In this document: piece by piece, positions 8,385 through 17,766 of the stretch
How positions within the stretch are numbered: position 1 is the stretch's first letter
Layout of the letters: each line of letters begins with the position of its first letter
DNA from: Candidatus Gastranaerophilales bacterium
Lineage (GTDB): Bacteria; Cyanobacteriota; Vampirovibrionia; Gastranaerophilales; Gastranaerophilaceae
Length of the DNA: 64,000 nt
Assembly (NCBI GenBank): GCA_944323155.1
Contig: CALURL010000007.1
Coordinates: 1 to 64,000, forward strand
Reading direction: 5' to 3'
Notes under the pieces: generated by a model
What the model was told of the DNA's origin: nothing
What the model saw: only the letters and a program-made list of their open reading frames with translations
The model's database searches: none
Made by a program: the position numbers and the translations under genes

Positions 8385-10581
8385 CATTATCCTCCGGTTT
8401 GTCAAGTGGTTCATTTGATTCCAGCTGTTTAATTTTTTTCTCCAAATCCTCATCCAGCATTTTAGACGGCATATTTATTTTTGCATTTTTAAGTTCATCT
8501 GCAAGATTTTCTTGATACTTAATTCTATTATGCTGCATACCGCGTAAAATTCTTGAGAAAGTTGCCGCAATAGTTTTTATATCTTTCAATGTTAAGGGGC
8601 TGTCAGCAAGTTGAGTATCATTTAATCTTTCAATAATAATTTTATCAATAATAGCATCTATTTCTTCTGGAGAAGGATTTTTTAAAGAACGAACAGCAGA
8701 TTCAACAGCATCCGCAATCATTAAAATTGCAGTTTCTTTCATATTAGGTTTTGGACCTGTGTATCTGAATTGTTCTTCTTTAACGTTTTCTTTACCTTCT
8801 TCTTGAACAGCCTGGTTGTAGAAATATTTAGCCAGCCCTTCTCCGTGGTGTTGAAGAATAAAATTATTAATTATAGAAGGCAAGCCGTATTCTTTAGCGA
8901 TTTCCACTCCGTCTTTCGGATGTGCCGTAATTACCATTTTACTCAATCTTGGATTTAATTTTGTATGCGGATTTTCAATACCAAAGTAAGACTGATTTTC
9001 AACAAAGAATAGAGGCCTTTTTAGTTTTCCGATATCATGATAAAATGCGCCTACTCTTGCTAAAATAGGATTAGCTCCAATTGCTTCTGCCGCAGCCTCA
9101 CAGAGATTTGAAACCATTAAACTATGATGATAAGTTCCAGGAGCTTCAAACTGCAAACGTTTCAACAACGGCTGATTGTGATCTGCAAGTTCTGCAAGAC
9201 CGTATGGCGTAATAATCTTAAATGTACTTTCAAATAAAGGCAAAGTTCCTAGTGCAATAATTGAGCTTATAATACCATTTAAGAAAATATAAGCGCTGTT
9301 TTTTAATATTAAAATATTGCTCACATCAATCAAACATTTTTCAAGCATATAAATACTGAATATAATTACAAGCCCAGCAAAAGATATATCAAATCCGGTC
9401 TTAATCAAATCAAAACGTCTTGAGTATCTGATTTTTGAAATAGCAACAGATGCCAAAAATCCAAGCAAGATAAATGTTACCAAAAATTGAATATCGTACT
9501 GATATCCTATAGTCATAACAGAAATTAATACAACACCTGCTGCAAAAGCAATTCTTGGAGTTGTAAAGATAGAAAGGATAATCATAAACGCAGGTATAGG
9601 AAGTACATATGGCGAAAAACCAGTCGGTATAACAGCTGCAATTAATGCTGTAATGAGCGATAACACTGCTGTAATTGCCATATAATTAGCTTCTAAATAT
9701 TTTTTTTCAAAAGCACGCATATACAAGATAAACAAGGAAGTTGCAATAAATACAAGTACATAAATAGCAATCAATCCTTGCCAGTTCAGTTGATATACAT
9801 TATATCCAGCCTGTCTTAAAGCATCACGTTTCAGACGTGTAACTGGTTCACCTTCAAATAAAATTTTGTCACCTTTTTGAAAAACAGTTTCATAAGGTTT
9901 AACCGCACTTTGAGCATTTTTTCTAGCAATTTCGGTCGCAAAATCATCAACAACAAGGTTTGGAACTATAACTTGTTCTAATAACCCTTTTATAACAGAA
10001 ACCTGACGTTTAGATACATTCGAAACAAGATTATCCATTACAATTTGCTTAATGTTATCCTTTTCATAATCTTTTTCAGTAATTCCTACACGTAAAATAT
10101 TTGCTAAAGTGAGATTTGCTTTATCAAAAACTTCATGCAAAGAAGAGTCATCAGCTTTTAAAAGAAAAGTAATAATAAAGTCTTTTTTATAAGAATCAGA
10201 TAAATCAAAAAGAATGCCGATTTCCTGCCTTTTAACCTCATCACTTGCGTCTTTTCGTCTTATTTGCATAATAGAATTTTCAAGAGTTTGAAGATTATTT
10301 TTAATAAAATCATCTTCTGCAGGCGCCATAACAGGATCAACCTTTTGAGCAACTTCTTTTCTGCGCTGCTCAGTTCTTTTTACATCAATTACTGTCAAAG
10401 TTTTTTGAGCAACAATATCACGCTTGCTTATCCCGTTTTCAATTATGTTTTGAAAAAAGAAATTCTGAGAAGCTATAACTGCTGTCATCAAAATTGTAAA
10501 CACCAAAAACGCTATAACTTTAACCGTTTGCGATGATGTAAAAAAAGATTTTATCTTGCTAAAATATTCTTGAATATTCAT
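8365..10581 (-). CDS. pgpH: PgpH-type membrane HD phosphohydrolase (c-di-AMP phosphodiesterase)
   Basis: This 738-residue protein has the 7TMR-HD layout: one membrane helix (about 21-40), a long extracytoplasmic region (about 45-265), a cluster of membrane helices (about 270-450) and a cytoplasmic HD domain. The HD metal residues are seen in PGTYHHSLMVSN (481-492) and FYHDIGKL (513-520). Characterised members hydrolyse cyclic di-AMP to pApA. The matching synthase, dacA, is at 16858-17766, so both halves of c-di-AMP turnover are in this window, in separate operons. It heads the pgpH-ybeY-dgkA cluster and overlaps ybeY. The C-terminus is acidic and charged and probably disordered. Confidence 0.93.
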   Translation of the reverse strand: MNIQEYFSKIKSFFTSSQTVKVIAFLVFTILMTAVIASQNFFFQNIIENGISKRDIVAQKTLTVIDVKRTEQRRKEVAQKVDPVMAPAEDDFIKNNLQTLENSIMQIRRKDASDEVKRQEIGILFDLSDSYKKDFIITFLLKADDSSLHEVFDKANLTLANILRVGITEKDYEKDNIKQIVMDNLVSNVSKRQVSVIKGLLEQVIVPNLVVDDFATEIARKNAQSAVKPYETVFQKGDKILFEGEPVTRLKRDALRQAGYNVYQLNWQGLIAIYVLVFIATSLFILYMRAFEKKYLEANYMAITAVLSLITALIAAVIPTGFSPYVLPIPAFMIILSIFTTPRIAFAAGVVLISVMTIGYQYDIQFLVTFILLGFLASVAISKIRYSRRFDLIKTGFDISFAGLVIIFSIYMLEKCLIDVSNILILKNSAYIFLNGIISSIIALGTLPLFESTFKIITPYGLAELADHNQPLLKRLQFEAPGTYHHSLMVSNLCEAAAEAIGANPILARVGAFYHDIGKLKRPLFFVENQSYFGIENPHTKLNPRLSKMVITAHPKDGVEIAKEYGLPSIINNFILQHHGEGLAKYFYNQAVQEEGKENVKEEQFRYTGPKPNMKETAILMIADAVESAVRSLKNPSPEEIDAIIDKIIIERLNDTQLADSPLTLKDIKTIAATFSRILRGMQHNRIKYQENLADELKNAKINMPSKMLDEDLEKKIKQLESNEPLDKPEDNDENKNA

Positions 10582-10637
10582 ATATATATATTACCTTATT
10601 AAAACCTACTAAAATATTATCATGATTTTATAACTTC

Positions 10638-11582
10638 CTAAAAATTTTTCAACCCCAGAGCTTTTAAGCGTTTTTGGATATCTTCAAGAAGTTTTCTGTT
10701 GATAGAAAGCAATTCAGAAAGCACAGCAATAAGTCCGACCTGAACACCGGTTATTAATAGTATCGCTGCTAAGATTAATGATTGAATATGACCAGCGCCG
10801 CTTCCTGTAAAATAATAGTACAAAAATCTTACACCCAATATAAATCCTAATAAAAGAAACACAGAAGCCATCAAAGAAAAAAATCTAAAAGGTCTGTAAA
10901 TAATAAACATTCTCAGCATAGTAAAAATAGACCTTCTTATATAATCAAACATGTTTGTAACAAGTCTTGATTTTCTTAAATCTGGATTTACACCTATAGG
11001 AACGCAAGTAAGAATTAGTCCTTTTGCCTTTGCCTGAATGATTGTCTCCAAAGTATAAGTATAGTTATCAAAGACATTCAATTGCAATGCTGCATTACGT
11101 GAAAAAGCGCGAAAACCGCTTGGAGCATCTTCTACCGACGTAGAACTGACAAGACGCATGACACATGATCCAAGCTTTTGTAAAAATTTTTTCAAAGGAG
11201 AAAAATGTTGAATTTTAGACACAGGCCTTGTTCCTATAACCATGTCAGCTTCTTTATTTATTATAGGCCGAATAAGTTTTTCTATATCAGAAGCGCAGTA
11301 TTGATTATCTGCATCAGTATTAACAATAATATCTGCACCTATTTCAAGAGATTTATTTATTCCGGCAATAAATGCTTTTGCAAGACCACAGTTATGAGAA
11401 AGCTCTGCAAAATGTTTTACTCCCAACTGCCTCGCAACTTCAACGGTCTTATCTGTTGAACCGTCATCTATCACTACAATTTCTATTTCATCAATTCCAT
11501 CTATATGTTTTGGTAAATCTTTTAATGTTACTGGAAGTGATTTTTCTTCGTTATAACAAGGAATTTGTATAACAAGCTTCAT
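10638..11582 (-). CDS. Family 2 glycosyltransferase with C-terminal membrane helices
   Basis: This polyprenyl-phosphate sugar transferase-like enzyme has a GT-A domain: IPCYNEEKSLP near the start, VVIDDGSTD (about 40-48) and the metal-binding NTDADNQY (about 92-99). Two C-terminal membrane helices lie at about 232-300. Relatives of this layout (DPM1/GtrB type) load a sugar from a nucleotide donor onto a lipid phosphate. I start it at the ATG at 11582 (MKLVIQIP), because GGGGAGGGTG lies just before it, rather than seven codons upstream. The divergent gene at 11644 encodes a lipid-sugar-using GT-C enzyme, so the pair could work together in glycan or lipid modification. Confidence 0.88.
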   Translation of the reverse strand: MKLVIQIPCYNEEKSLPVTLKDLPKHIDGIDEIEIVVIDDGSTDKTVEVARQLGVKHFAELSHNCGLAKAFIAGINKSLEIGADIIVNTDADNQYCASDIEKLIRPIINKEADMVIGTRPVSKIQHFSPLKKFLQKLGSCVMRLVSSTSVEDAPSGFRAFSRNAALQLNVFDNYTYTLETIIQAKAKGLILTCVPIGVNPDLRKSRLVTNMFDYIRRSIFTMLRMFIIYRPFRFFSLMASVFLLLGFILGVRFLYYYFTGSGAGHIQSLILAAILLITGVQVGLIAVLSELLSINRKLLEDIQKRLKALGLKNF

Positions 11583-11643
11583 AAAACACCCTCCCCTTTT
11601 CAAATTTTCTTTTTCATTATATAATTAAAAAGGGATTTTTACA

Positions 11644-13281
11644 ATGGTAAAATATATAAAACAGCATTCCTATATACTTGGAATCCTTATATTAGCTCTT
11701 ATTTTAAGATTATTATTTATCAATAAACCTGACGGACTATGGAATGATGAATATATTAGCTGGATGATTAGTGCAACTCCGTTTTCAAATGGTTTTATTA
11801 ATGAAATGAAATCTCAGTGTCACATGCCATTTTATTATTTATATTTGAAATTTTTCATGACACTATTTGGGCAAAGCGATATCATTTTAAGACTTACATC
11901 TGTATTTGCAGGTATCATATCTGTTATAGCAATGTATTTTGCAGGGAAAGAGAAAGATAAACGAACAGGACTTCTATGCGCGGGGTTCAGTGCAATTAGT
12001 TCTTTTCTGATATATTACTCTCAAGAAGTCCGAATTTATTCTATATTATTTTTCTTTTCGGCACTAACTCTTTTATATACACTTAAAACATTAAAAAATC
12101 CAGATAAAAAAAATTTAATATTATGTATATTTTCAAACCTGATGATTATGTTTACACATACAATCGGGTTTGTTTTTGTATTGTTTAATTTAATATTTTT
12201 AAGTATAAATCTTTTCAAACAATACAAAAAAACTATAATAATAATTTGGTCTTGCCTGTGTATTAGCGGGCTTGCCATGATGCCAATTGTTTTAAAAATA
12301 TTTACAACACAATCGTTTTCACAATGGTGGGGAAGTTTTTCAATATCAAGAATTGGGTATCTTTTTACCGATTATTTTTCACCGGTTCTCACAAATCTAA
12401 CAAACTGTCCTGAATTCTTCAGACATGACATATTGTTTATAATTTGTGCAATTATTCCCTCGTTAATTGCGATAGTGCTTATTATAAAAAGCTTAATAAA
12501 AAATAAAACTAATATAGGCTTATTTTCTATAGCACTGCTAACAACAGTTGTCTTAGCTGCTGCAGCTATATTAGGCAAGCTGGTATTTATTACAAAATAT
12601 TCTATAGAAATTTATCCGATTTTAATATATCTGGCATGCTCAGGCTTGTCTGATATAGAAAATAAAAAACTACGAAATATAATTATTATATTATATAGTA
12701 CAATTTCTCTTGGCTATTTAATATTTCACCCAACATCTGCACCTAAAATTAGACGGGCAGAAGGTCATAAAATTATGACAGATATACTTACAAGAATGGA
12801 TTTACAAAAGGGTGATGTTATTCTGCTTGAATACTATCCAAAACAACGATTTGAAAAGTATTTTGATTTTTCAGATTACAAAACAGTAAGTATTAATAAA
12901 GGCAATTTTTCAAAATATATCACGCCAGAAACAAGCTATAATCAAGCTTACAAAAACGGTAAAAAAATATATAAAAATTATTTTCTTGGCCAGCGTAATA
13001 CATATTTTGAGAACAAATTAAAAACAACAATCATTAACAAACTTAAACCAAATCAAAGCGTTGTAATGGTTACATTAGACAGTGTATCATTCCACCCGCC
13101 TGAAGAAGTTAAGTCTATTGCGGCAGATAAACAAACTTATTCAAAAGAACCTCTTTTATTTTTAATATTTTCATACATAAAAGAAACAACATTTAATGAG
13201 CTGGCAAAAAGCTTACAGGTAACTAAATTGGAGAAAAAAGGAAATTGGACAATTATCAAGTTTACAAAACTTAAAAATTAA
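11644..13281 (+). CDS. GT-C family glycosyltransferase (ArnT/PMT-like, GT39/GT83)
   Basis: This 545-residue polytopic membrane protein begins with a membrane helix followed by LWNDEYISW (about 37-45). The acidic pair in the first periplasmic loop is the usual catalytic site of GT-C enzymes that take a sugar from a polyprenyl-phosphate donor. About ten further hydrophobic segments follow to residue 370, then a soluble C-terminal domain of about 170 residues. The acceptor cannot be read from sequence. It is transcribed away from the GT2 enzyme at 10638, which may make its donor. A TATAAT box lies at 11620-11625. Confidence 0.83.
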   Translation: MVKYIKQHSYILGILILALILRLLFINKPDGLWNDEYISWMISATPFSNGFINEMKSQCHMPFYYLYLKFFMTLFGQSDIILRLTSVFAGIISVIAMYFAGKEKDKRTGLLCAGFSAISSFLIYYSQEVRIYSILFFFSALTLLYTLKTLKNPDKKNLILCIFSNLMIMFTHTIGFVFVLFNLIFLSINLFKQYKKTIIIIWSCLCISGLAMMPIVLKIFTTQSFSQWWGSFSISRIGYLFTDYFSPVLTNLTNCPEFFRHDILFIICAIIPSLIAIVLIIKSLIKNKTNIGLFSIALLTTVVLAAAAILGKLVFITKYSIEIYPILIYLACSGLSDIENKKLRNIIIILYSTISLGYLIFHPTSAPKIRRAEGHKIMTDILTRMDLQKGDVILLEYYPKQRFEKYFDFSDYKTVSINKGNFSKYITPETSYNQAYKNGKKIYKNYFLGQRNTYFENKLKTTIINKLKPNQSVVMVTLDSVSFHPPEEVKSIAADKQTYSKEPLLFLIFSYIKETTFNELAKSLQVTKLEKKGNWTIIKFTKLKN

Positions 13282-13364
13282 CAAATTAATAGCAATTTTT
13301 ATTTTTTTTAAACTTGATATATATAGAAGGTAGAAGGTTTTATCTTTGGGAATAGTAGGACATC

Positions 13365-14816
13365 ATGAACGTAGACAAGGTTAAACTAAATAACACAAAT
13401 CCACGAAGTTTTAGGCAAAACAACCAGAACTACAAAAACAATCAATTACATTTTAGAGGTGCATCAGTAGCTTTGTCAGATATTACAAGCGAAATTAACA
13501 ATCAGATGCCTAAAAAATTACAAACAATTTATAAAATGGGTTCTGGCGGAGAGCTTAGAGATATTATTATAAATTCTTTCGGTACAGCATTTCTTGCCCC
13601 GATATTTATCAAATGGAATCCATTATCAAAAACAGATGAAGACACTAGAACATATTCAGCATGGAGACAGCCTGTTTCAGCAGTCTTGGCCGTTGCAACA
13701 CAGGGTTTAATTACAATTCCGTTTGATAAAGTTGTTATTAATATGGTAAATTCCGGCTGGTTTAATGATGATCATAACAAAACAGCTTTCAAAGATAGAA
13801 AATATATAGAAAAATTAGAAAAACGCAATAACCCAAACATTTCAAAAGAAGAACTCACAAAAAAAGTTGACGCTTTATTGAAAAAACAAAATAAAGAATT
13901 AATTGATTCAATAAGATATAAAGATACTATAACAATACAACATGCTCTAGGCAAAGAAGCCACAAATATCAGCCCCGAAGAAATGAATAAATATAAACTT
14001 GCAACCTTAGAAGATTTACTTAAAGAAGAAAAAGAAGAGTTAAAAAAATTCAATGAAACAAAAATTCCACAAAGAATTCAAAGAAGTGAATATTACCGCT
14101 TACACGGAGATAGAGCAAGTCAATTCTTGACAGATACTCAAAACGAAATTGCAAAAGTAAAAGACTTAAAAGATATAAATAAAATATTACTTTCTAAAGA
14201 AAAAGCCCTAAAAGGCAAAACAGAAGATAAAGAACTTCTTTCAATCATTCAAGAACTCAGAGGCATGCTTGTTTATGGAAAAGCAGAAGATGCCCATAAT
14301 AACATAAATACAAAAATTGACAAAATAGTAAAGAAACATATCCCAACATATAAAAACTTGCCTGATAAAGCATCAGTTGAAAAAATAGTAAGAGAAAATA
14401 GCGACATAGTAAAAAGAAAAGAAGGTCTCGATACAGCTATTAAACAAATAGAAGAATTTATTAGCAAAGTAAAAGATAAAAATAGTACATTAACCGTAAA
14501 TGAAATAGAAGAAACTATTAAAAATTTATTGAGTGACGAAAGTAAAAACTCAAGTAGACTAGAAAAATATAAAGACTTTGCAAAACTTGTTTCTGAAAAA
14601 TATACAAGTACAATAGAAGCAAATATTAAAGGCTTTAAACGTATATCTGGTCTAATAGTTGCTACAGCAATGCTTCCAGTATCATGCTCTTTATTGAATT
14701 GGGTTTATCCAAGATTTATGGATGCAGTATTCCCGAATTTGTCAAACAAAAAACATTCAAATGAAGCTCATGACTATATAGATAAGGCAAATCGCAACGG
14801 GGAGGTGACTAAATAA
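13365..14816 (+). CDS. Unknown protein with long helical insert and two hydrophobic segments
   Basis: I do not recognise a named family. The 483-residue protein starts with an Asn/Gln-rich segment ending in LHFRGAS (about 28-34), a short aromatic-glycine motif seen at similar positions in other lineage-specific proteins of this window. A hydrophobic stretch follows (about 60-125). Residues 140-420 are highly charged and predicted helical, rich in Lys and Glu, with repeated E/K pairs typical of coiled coils. A second hydrophobic region (about 428-450) is near the end. It overlaps the next gene by one base (TAATG), so the two are translationally coupled. Membrane-associated bridging is possible but unproven. 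Confidence 0.7.
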   Translation: MNVDKVKLNNTNPRSFRQNNQNYKNNQLHFRGASVALSDITSEINNQMPKKLQTIYKMGSGGELRDIIINSFGTAFLAPIFIKWNPLSKTDEDTRTYSAWRQPVSAVLAVATQGLITIPFDKVVINMVNSGWFNDDHNKTAFKDRKYIEKLEKRNNPNISKEELTKKVDALLKKQNKELIDSIRYKDTITIQHALGKEATNISPEEMNKYKLATLEDLLKEEKEELKKFNETKIPQRIQRSEYYRLHGDRASQFLTDTQNEIAKVKDLKDINKILLSKEKALKGKTEDKELLSIIQELRGMLVYGKAEDAHNNINTKIDKIVKKHIPTYKNLPDKASVEKIVRENSDIVKRKEGLDTAIKQIEEFISKVKDKNSTLTVNEIEETIKNLLSDESKNSSRLEKYKDFAKLVSEKYTSTIEANIKGFKRISGLIVATAMLPVSCSLLNWVYPRFMDAVFPNLSNKKHSNEAHDYIDKANRNGEVTK

Positions 14817-15523
14817 TGGGTATATCAGTAAAACCAATTGTTGATTATGCAATAAGAAAACCTCTCAAAGCTTTATCTGAAACAAGATTTTTAAAACATG
14901 TAGAAAAACAATACAGAAATGATAATGTAAAATTTATTTCAGGAATAGGTGTTACATCAATTGTTGTAAAAGATGGTTTTGGATGCTATCTTTACGTAAA
15001 ACAAAGTTTGAATAATGACAAAATTCCTGAAGATAAAAGGAAATTCGTTGCAGCCCTTGACCTTGCAAACGGCGGCTTAATGATTGCAACTCAATTGTTA
15101 ATGCACTTTACGATTTCAAATAAAAAAGTTCAAACCTGGATGTTTGAAAAAATTTATGGAAAATACTTCAAACGCCCTGCAACAAAAAGTTTACAAGCCT
15201 TGTTAGCTAAAAATGATAAACTTAAAAATCTATCAGGTGATGACTTCCATAAAGGTGTAAAAAAATATAAAAAAGATATTATAGGAGCATTTGGCTGCTT
15301 AACATCACTTGTTGCCTCATCAGTATTTGCAAAACGTGTAATTGTTCCGTTCATTGCAACACCTTTAGCTGACAAAACTAAAGCCTGGATGAGTAGAAAT
15401 GATAAACCTATACAAACTCATAAAGATACTAAAAACACTTATGATACAGAAGAAAAAGAAATCATAAAACCAACTTCTGAAAAGAAAACAACTAAATTAC
15501 TTGCAAATATTCAAACAAAATAG
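14816..15523 (+). CDS. Unknown membrane protein coupled to the preceding gene
   Basis: No family is recognised in this 235-residue protein. It has hydrophobic patches at about 42-60, 78-100 and 155-180 and basic segments between them. The C-terminal tail (about 190-235) is polar, Lys/Thr-rich and likely disordered. Its ATG overlaps the stop codon of the upstream gene, so they form a two-gene operon, closed by the terminator at 15528. The two proteins share a style (short hydrophobic regions, basic linkers) and could form a complex; that is inference from the coupling alone. Confidence 0.7.
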   Translation: MGISVKPIVDYAIRKPLKALSETRFLKHVEKQYRNDNVKFISGIGVTSIVVKDGFGCYLYVKQSLNNDKIPEDKRKFVAALDLANGGLMIATQLLMHFTISNKKVQTWMFEKIYGKYFKRPATKSLQALLAKNDKLKNLSGDDFHKGVKKYKKDIIGAFGCLTSLVASSVFAKRVIVPFIATPLADKTKAWMSRNDKPIQTHKDTKNTYDTEEKEIIKPTSEKKTTKLLANIQTK

Positions 15524-15527
15524 AAAT

Positions 15528-15559
15528 AAAAAAGAGGTTTAAAATAAACCTCTTTTTTT
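15528..15559. terminator. Bidirectional intrinsic terminator
   Basis: Perfect 10-bp arms AAAGAGGTTT and AAACCTCTTT (15531-15540 and 15546-15555) have a 5-base loop and end in a T run. An A run on the left lets it work for the minus-strand gene ending at 15582. Confidence 0.88.
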
Positions 15560-15581
15560 ATTATTTATTATTTTACAAATA

Positions 15582-15929
15582 TTAAAACGGTTTTGTTTGA
15601 TTTAATTTCAACCTTAAATCTCTAAATCTTGCAATATCTTCCTGAGTTTTGCCAGACTCTCTAAATACTGCTTGAGTAGACGGATGAACCATCAAAACAT
15701 AATCCATGTGAATTTCTAAAAAATTATATTTTCTTGGCGACTGATTTGAATTTCTCGGATAAATTTCAGCATTAGTAACTGCCAAAAATCTTCTTTCTTT
15801 ATCATTCAAAAGGTCAGTCAATTCACGATTTGTATTAGTATATTTAGAAACATGCACAACCCCTTTTATATCGTGGTCTGCCGTCAAAATACTAACTTCT
15901 ATAGGTACTGTATCTATATTTTTTGCCAT
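15582..15929 (-). CDS. Conserved-looking protein of unknown function
   Basis: This 115-residue soluble protein is not assigned to a family. It reads as a small beta-rich domain (IEVSILTADHDIKGVVHVSKY, then RRFLAVTNAEIYPR and NFLEIHMDYVLMVHP), followed by a short charged helix. There is no signal peptide, membrane segment or cysteine motif. It is a single gene between a terminator and the yitT gene. A TAAGGAT ribosome binding site is visible before the ATG. The coding pattern is convincing but the function is open. Confidence 0.7.
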   Translation of the reverse strand: MAKNIDTVPIEVSILTADHDIKGVVHVSKYTNTNRELTDLLNDKERRFLAVTNAEIYPRNSNQSPRKYNFLEIHMDYVLMVHPSTQAVFRESGKTQEDIARFRDLRLKLNQTKPF

Positions 15930-15992
15930 AATTTAATCCTTAACTTCCTGTCTAATACAAATATAATACATTTTAGACAAATTGTCTATATG

Positions 15993-16856
15993 TTAAATTT
16001 TCTCTACTTTACTTTTAGTTCTTCCGCCATAAGCCTCATGCACATCAACAACAGAAATAAAAGCATGAGGGTCAATTTGTTTGATAATTTCTTTAATTTT
16101 AGTTAATTCTAATCTGTTAACAACACAATATATAATTTTTTTATTGGCACCAGAATATGCGCCAATACCTTTTAAGTATGTAACACCAATTTCCAAACTT
16201 TCTAGCAGTTCTTTTCCTATTTCATCCGCATAATCACTTATAATTCTTATTGATTTAGCAGAATTTAAACCTTCAAGAACCGTATCAATAACTCTGTATG
16301 CTATAAAATAAGTCAAAATAGAATACATAGCCCTATCCCAGCCGAACACAAGTCCTGAAGCGCTATAAATAAAAATATTAAAAGCCATTATTATTTCACC
16401 GACAGAAAAACCGAAATTTTTAGAAATAACAAGTGACATAATCTCAGTTCCATCTAAGGAACCATCATTTTTTAAAACTAATCCGACACCAGTACCAAGA
16501 ATTATTCCGCCAAAAACTGTTGAAAGAAGCAAATCATCTGTGACATGGATGTTATGACATAAATTCAAAAATAATGATAACATCATAACAGCATAAAAAG
16601 TTTGTAATACGAATTTTTTCCCTATTTTATTAAACGCAAAAAGCATAAAAGGAATATTCAAAACAAAAATCAACGTACCGAGTTCATATTTTGTTAAGTA
16701 ACTAACAATAATAGAAACGCCAACTATACCGCCATCAATAATATTATTAGGAACCAAAAATCCCTCAAGAGCAAATGCCGCAATAGCAGGGCCTAATGTT
16801 AAAAATATAATTTTACTTAAAATAGCAAAAAATTTACTTTTTTTCGTAACTGGCAT
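15993..16856 (-). CDS. YitT family membrane protein (DUF161 + DUF2179)
   Basis: This 287-residue protein has about five or six membrane helices in the first 190 residues, including LEGFLVPNNIIDGGIVGVS, a characteristic YitT motif. A cytoplasmic DUF2179 domain follows (about 205-280, with YLKGIGAYSGANKKIIYCVV). The family is widespread and its function is not firmly established. It is the last gene of a lysA-dacA-yitT operon, with one base between dacA and its start. The C-terminal domain has an ACT/PII-like feel and may bind a ligand; the neighbouring c-di-AMP synthase makes a nucleotide ligand worth considering, but that is speculative. Confidence 0.9.
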   Translation of the reverse strand: MPVTKKSKFFAILSKIIFLTLGPAIAAFALEGFLVPNNIIDGGIVGVSIIVSYLTKYELGTLIFVLNIPFMLFAFNKIGKKFVLQTFYAVMMLSLFLNLCHNIHVTDDLLLSTVFGGIILGTGVGLVLKNDGSLDGTEIMSLVISKNFGFSVGEIIMAFNIFIYSASGLVFGWDRAMYSILTYFIAYRVIDTVLEGLNSAKSIRIISDYADEIGKELLESLEIGVTYLKGIGAYSGANKKIIYCVVNRLELTKIKEIIKQIDPHAFISVVDVHEAYGGRTKSKVEKI

Positions 16857-16857
16857 A

Positions 16858-17766
16858 CTACACCTGCTTTTCTTCTGAACCGGATTTTTTGATAGTAATA
16901 AAATTATTTATTTTAAAGATAGTTTTTTTACTATCATCCTCTTCTGATTTTTTTACGCCGAGAATTTTTTCCAAATCATTTTTCAAAGTAACTAAATCTT
17001 CATATTTTTTAAGAGTTCCATCAATAGCAATAGACACATCTCCGGTTTCTTCAGAAACGACAAGACATGCAGCATCACTTGTTTCTGTCATACCGATAGC
17101 AGCCCTGTGACGCGTACCGTATTTCCAGCTTAATTTAGGATCCTCTGTCAGCGGCAGCAAAACACCTGCAGAGATAATTTTTTCACCATCTATAACAACG
17201 GCTCCGTCATGCAAAGGAGTATTAGGATGAAAAATTGTTAAAATAAGTTCTGTTGAAACATCTGCATTCAATTTAGTTCCGACATCAGAATATGTATGAC
17301 TCAAATCTCCTTGAAATACTATCAATGCACCGGTATGAGATTTAGACAAATATTTTACAGATTCAATAAGTTCTTTTATAACATCAATTTTTTTATCAGT
17401 ATTTTTCTTATTATTCTGAGTAAAAAGGCTGCTAATAAAGTCAACTTGGCCTAAGAAACCTAAGAATCTTCGCAATTCGGGCTGGAATATAACGATTAAA
17501 CTCAAAGTAACAAGTGTTACAACACCTTTTAAAAACATGCCAAAAATGTTCAAATCAAGTCTTATCAAAATTTCGCTGAAAACCCAAGCGAAAACAATTA
17601 TTAAAAGGCCTTTTACAAATTTTTCTGACTGAGTATTTTTTATAAATTTTTTATACAAAAATAACAACAACGCAACAAGGAATATTATTTGAATTATGTC
17701 TGACCAATTCAAAGAAACTTCCAAAAATTTTATTTGTTGAAATATGTATGCTAAAATATCAGTCAT
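16858..17766 (-). CDS. dacA: Diadenylate cyclase, CdaA/DacA type
   Basis: This enzyme condenses two ATP into cyclic di-AMP. The 302-residue protein has N-terminal membrane helices (three in the first 100 residues) and a DisA_N catalytic domain with the DGA motif (187-189, in LHDGAVVIDG) and the RHR motif (219-221, in GTRHRAAIGM). Its ATG overlaps the lysA stop codon by one base (TGATG), so translation is coupled. The common glmM-cdaR-dacA neighbourhood is absent; here the gene sits between lysA and yitT. The degrading enzyme is pgpH at 8365-10581. Confidence 0.95.
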   Translation of the reverse strand: MTDILAYIFQQIKFLEVSLNWSDIIQIIFLVALLLFLYKKFIKNTQSEKFVKGLLIIVFAWVFSEILIRLDLNIFGMFLKGVVTLVTLSLIVIFQPELRRFLGFLGQVDFISSLFTQNNKKNTDKKIDVIKELIESVKYLSKSHTGALIVFQGDLSHTYSDVGTKLNADVSTELILTIFHPNTPLHDGAVVIDGEKIISAGVLLPLTEDPKLSWKYGTRHRAAIGMTETSDAACLVVSEETGDVSIAIDGTLKKYEDLVTLKNDLEKILGVKKSEEDDSKKTIFKINNFITIKKSGSEEKQV

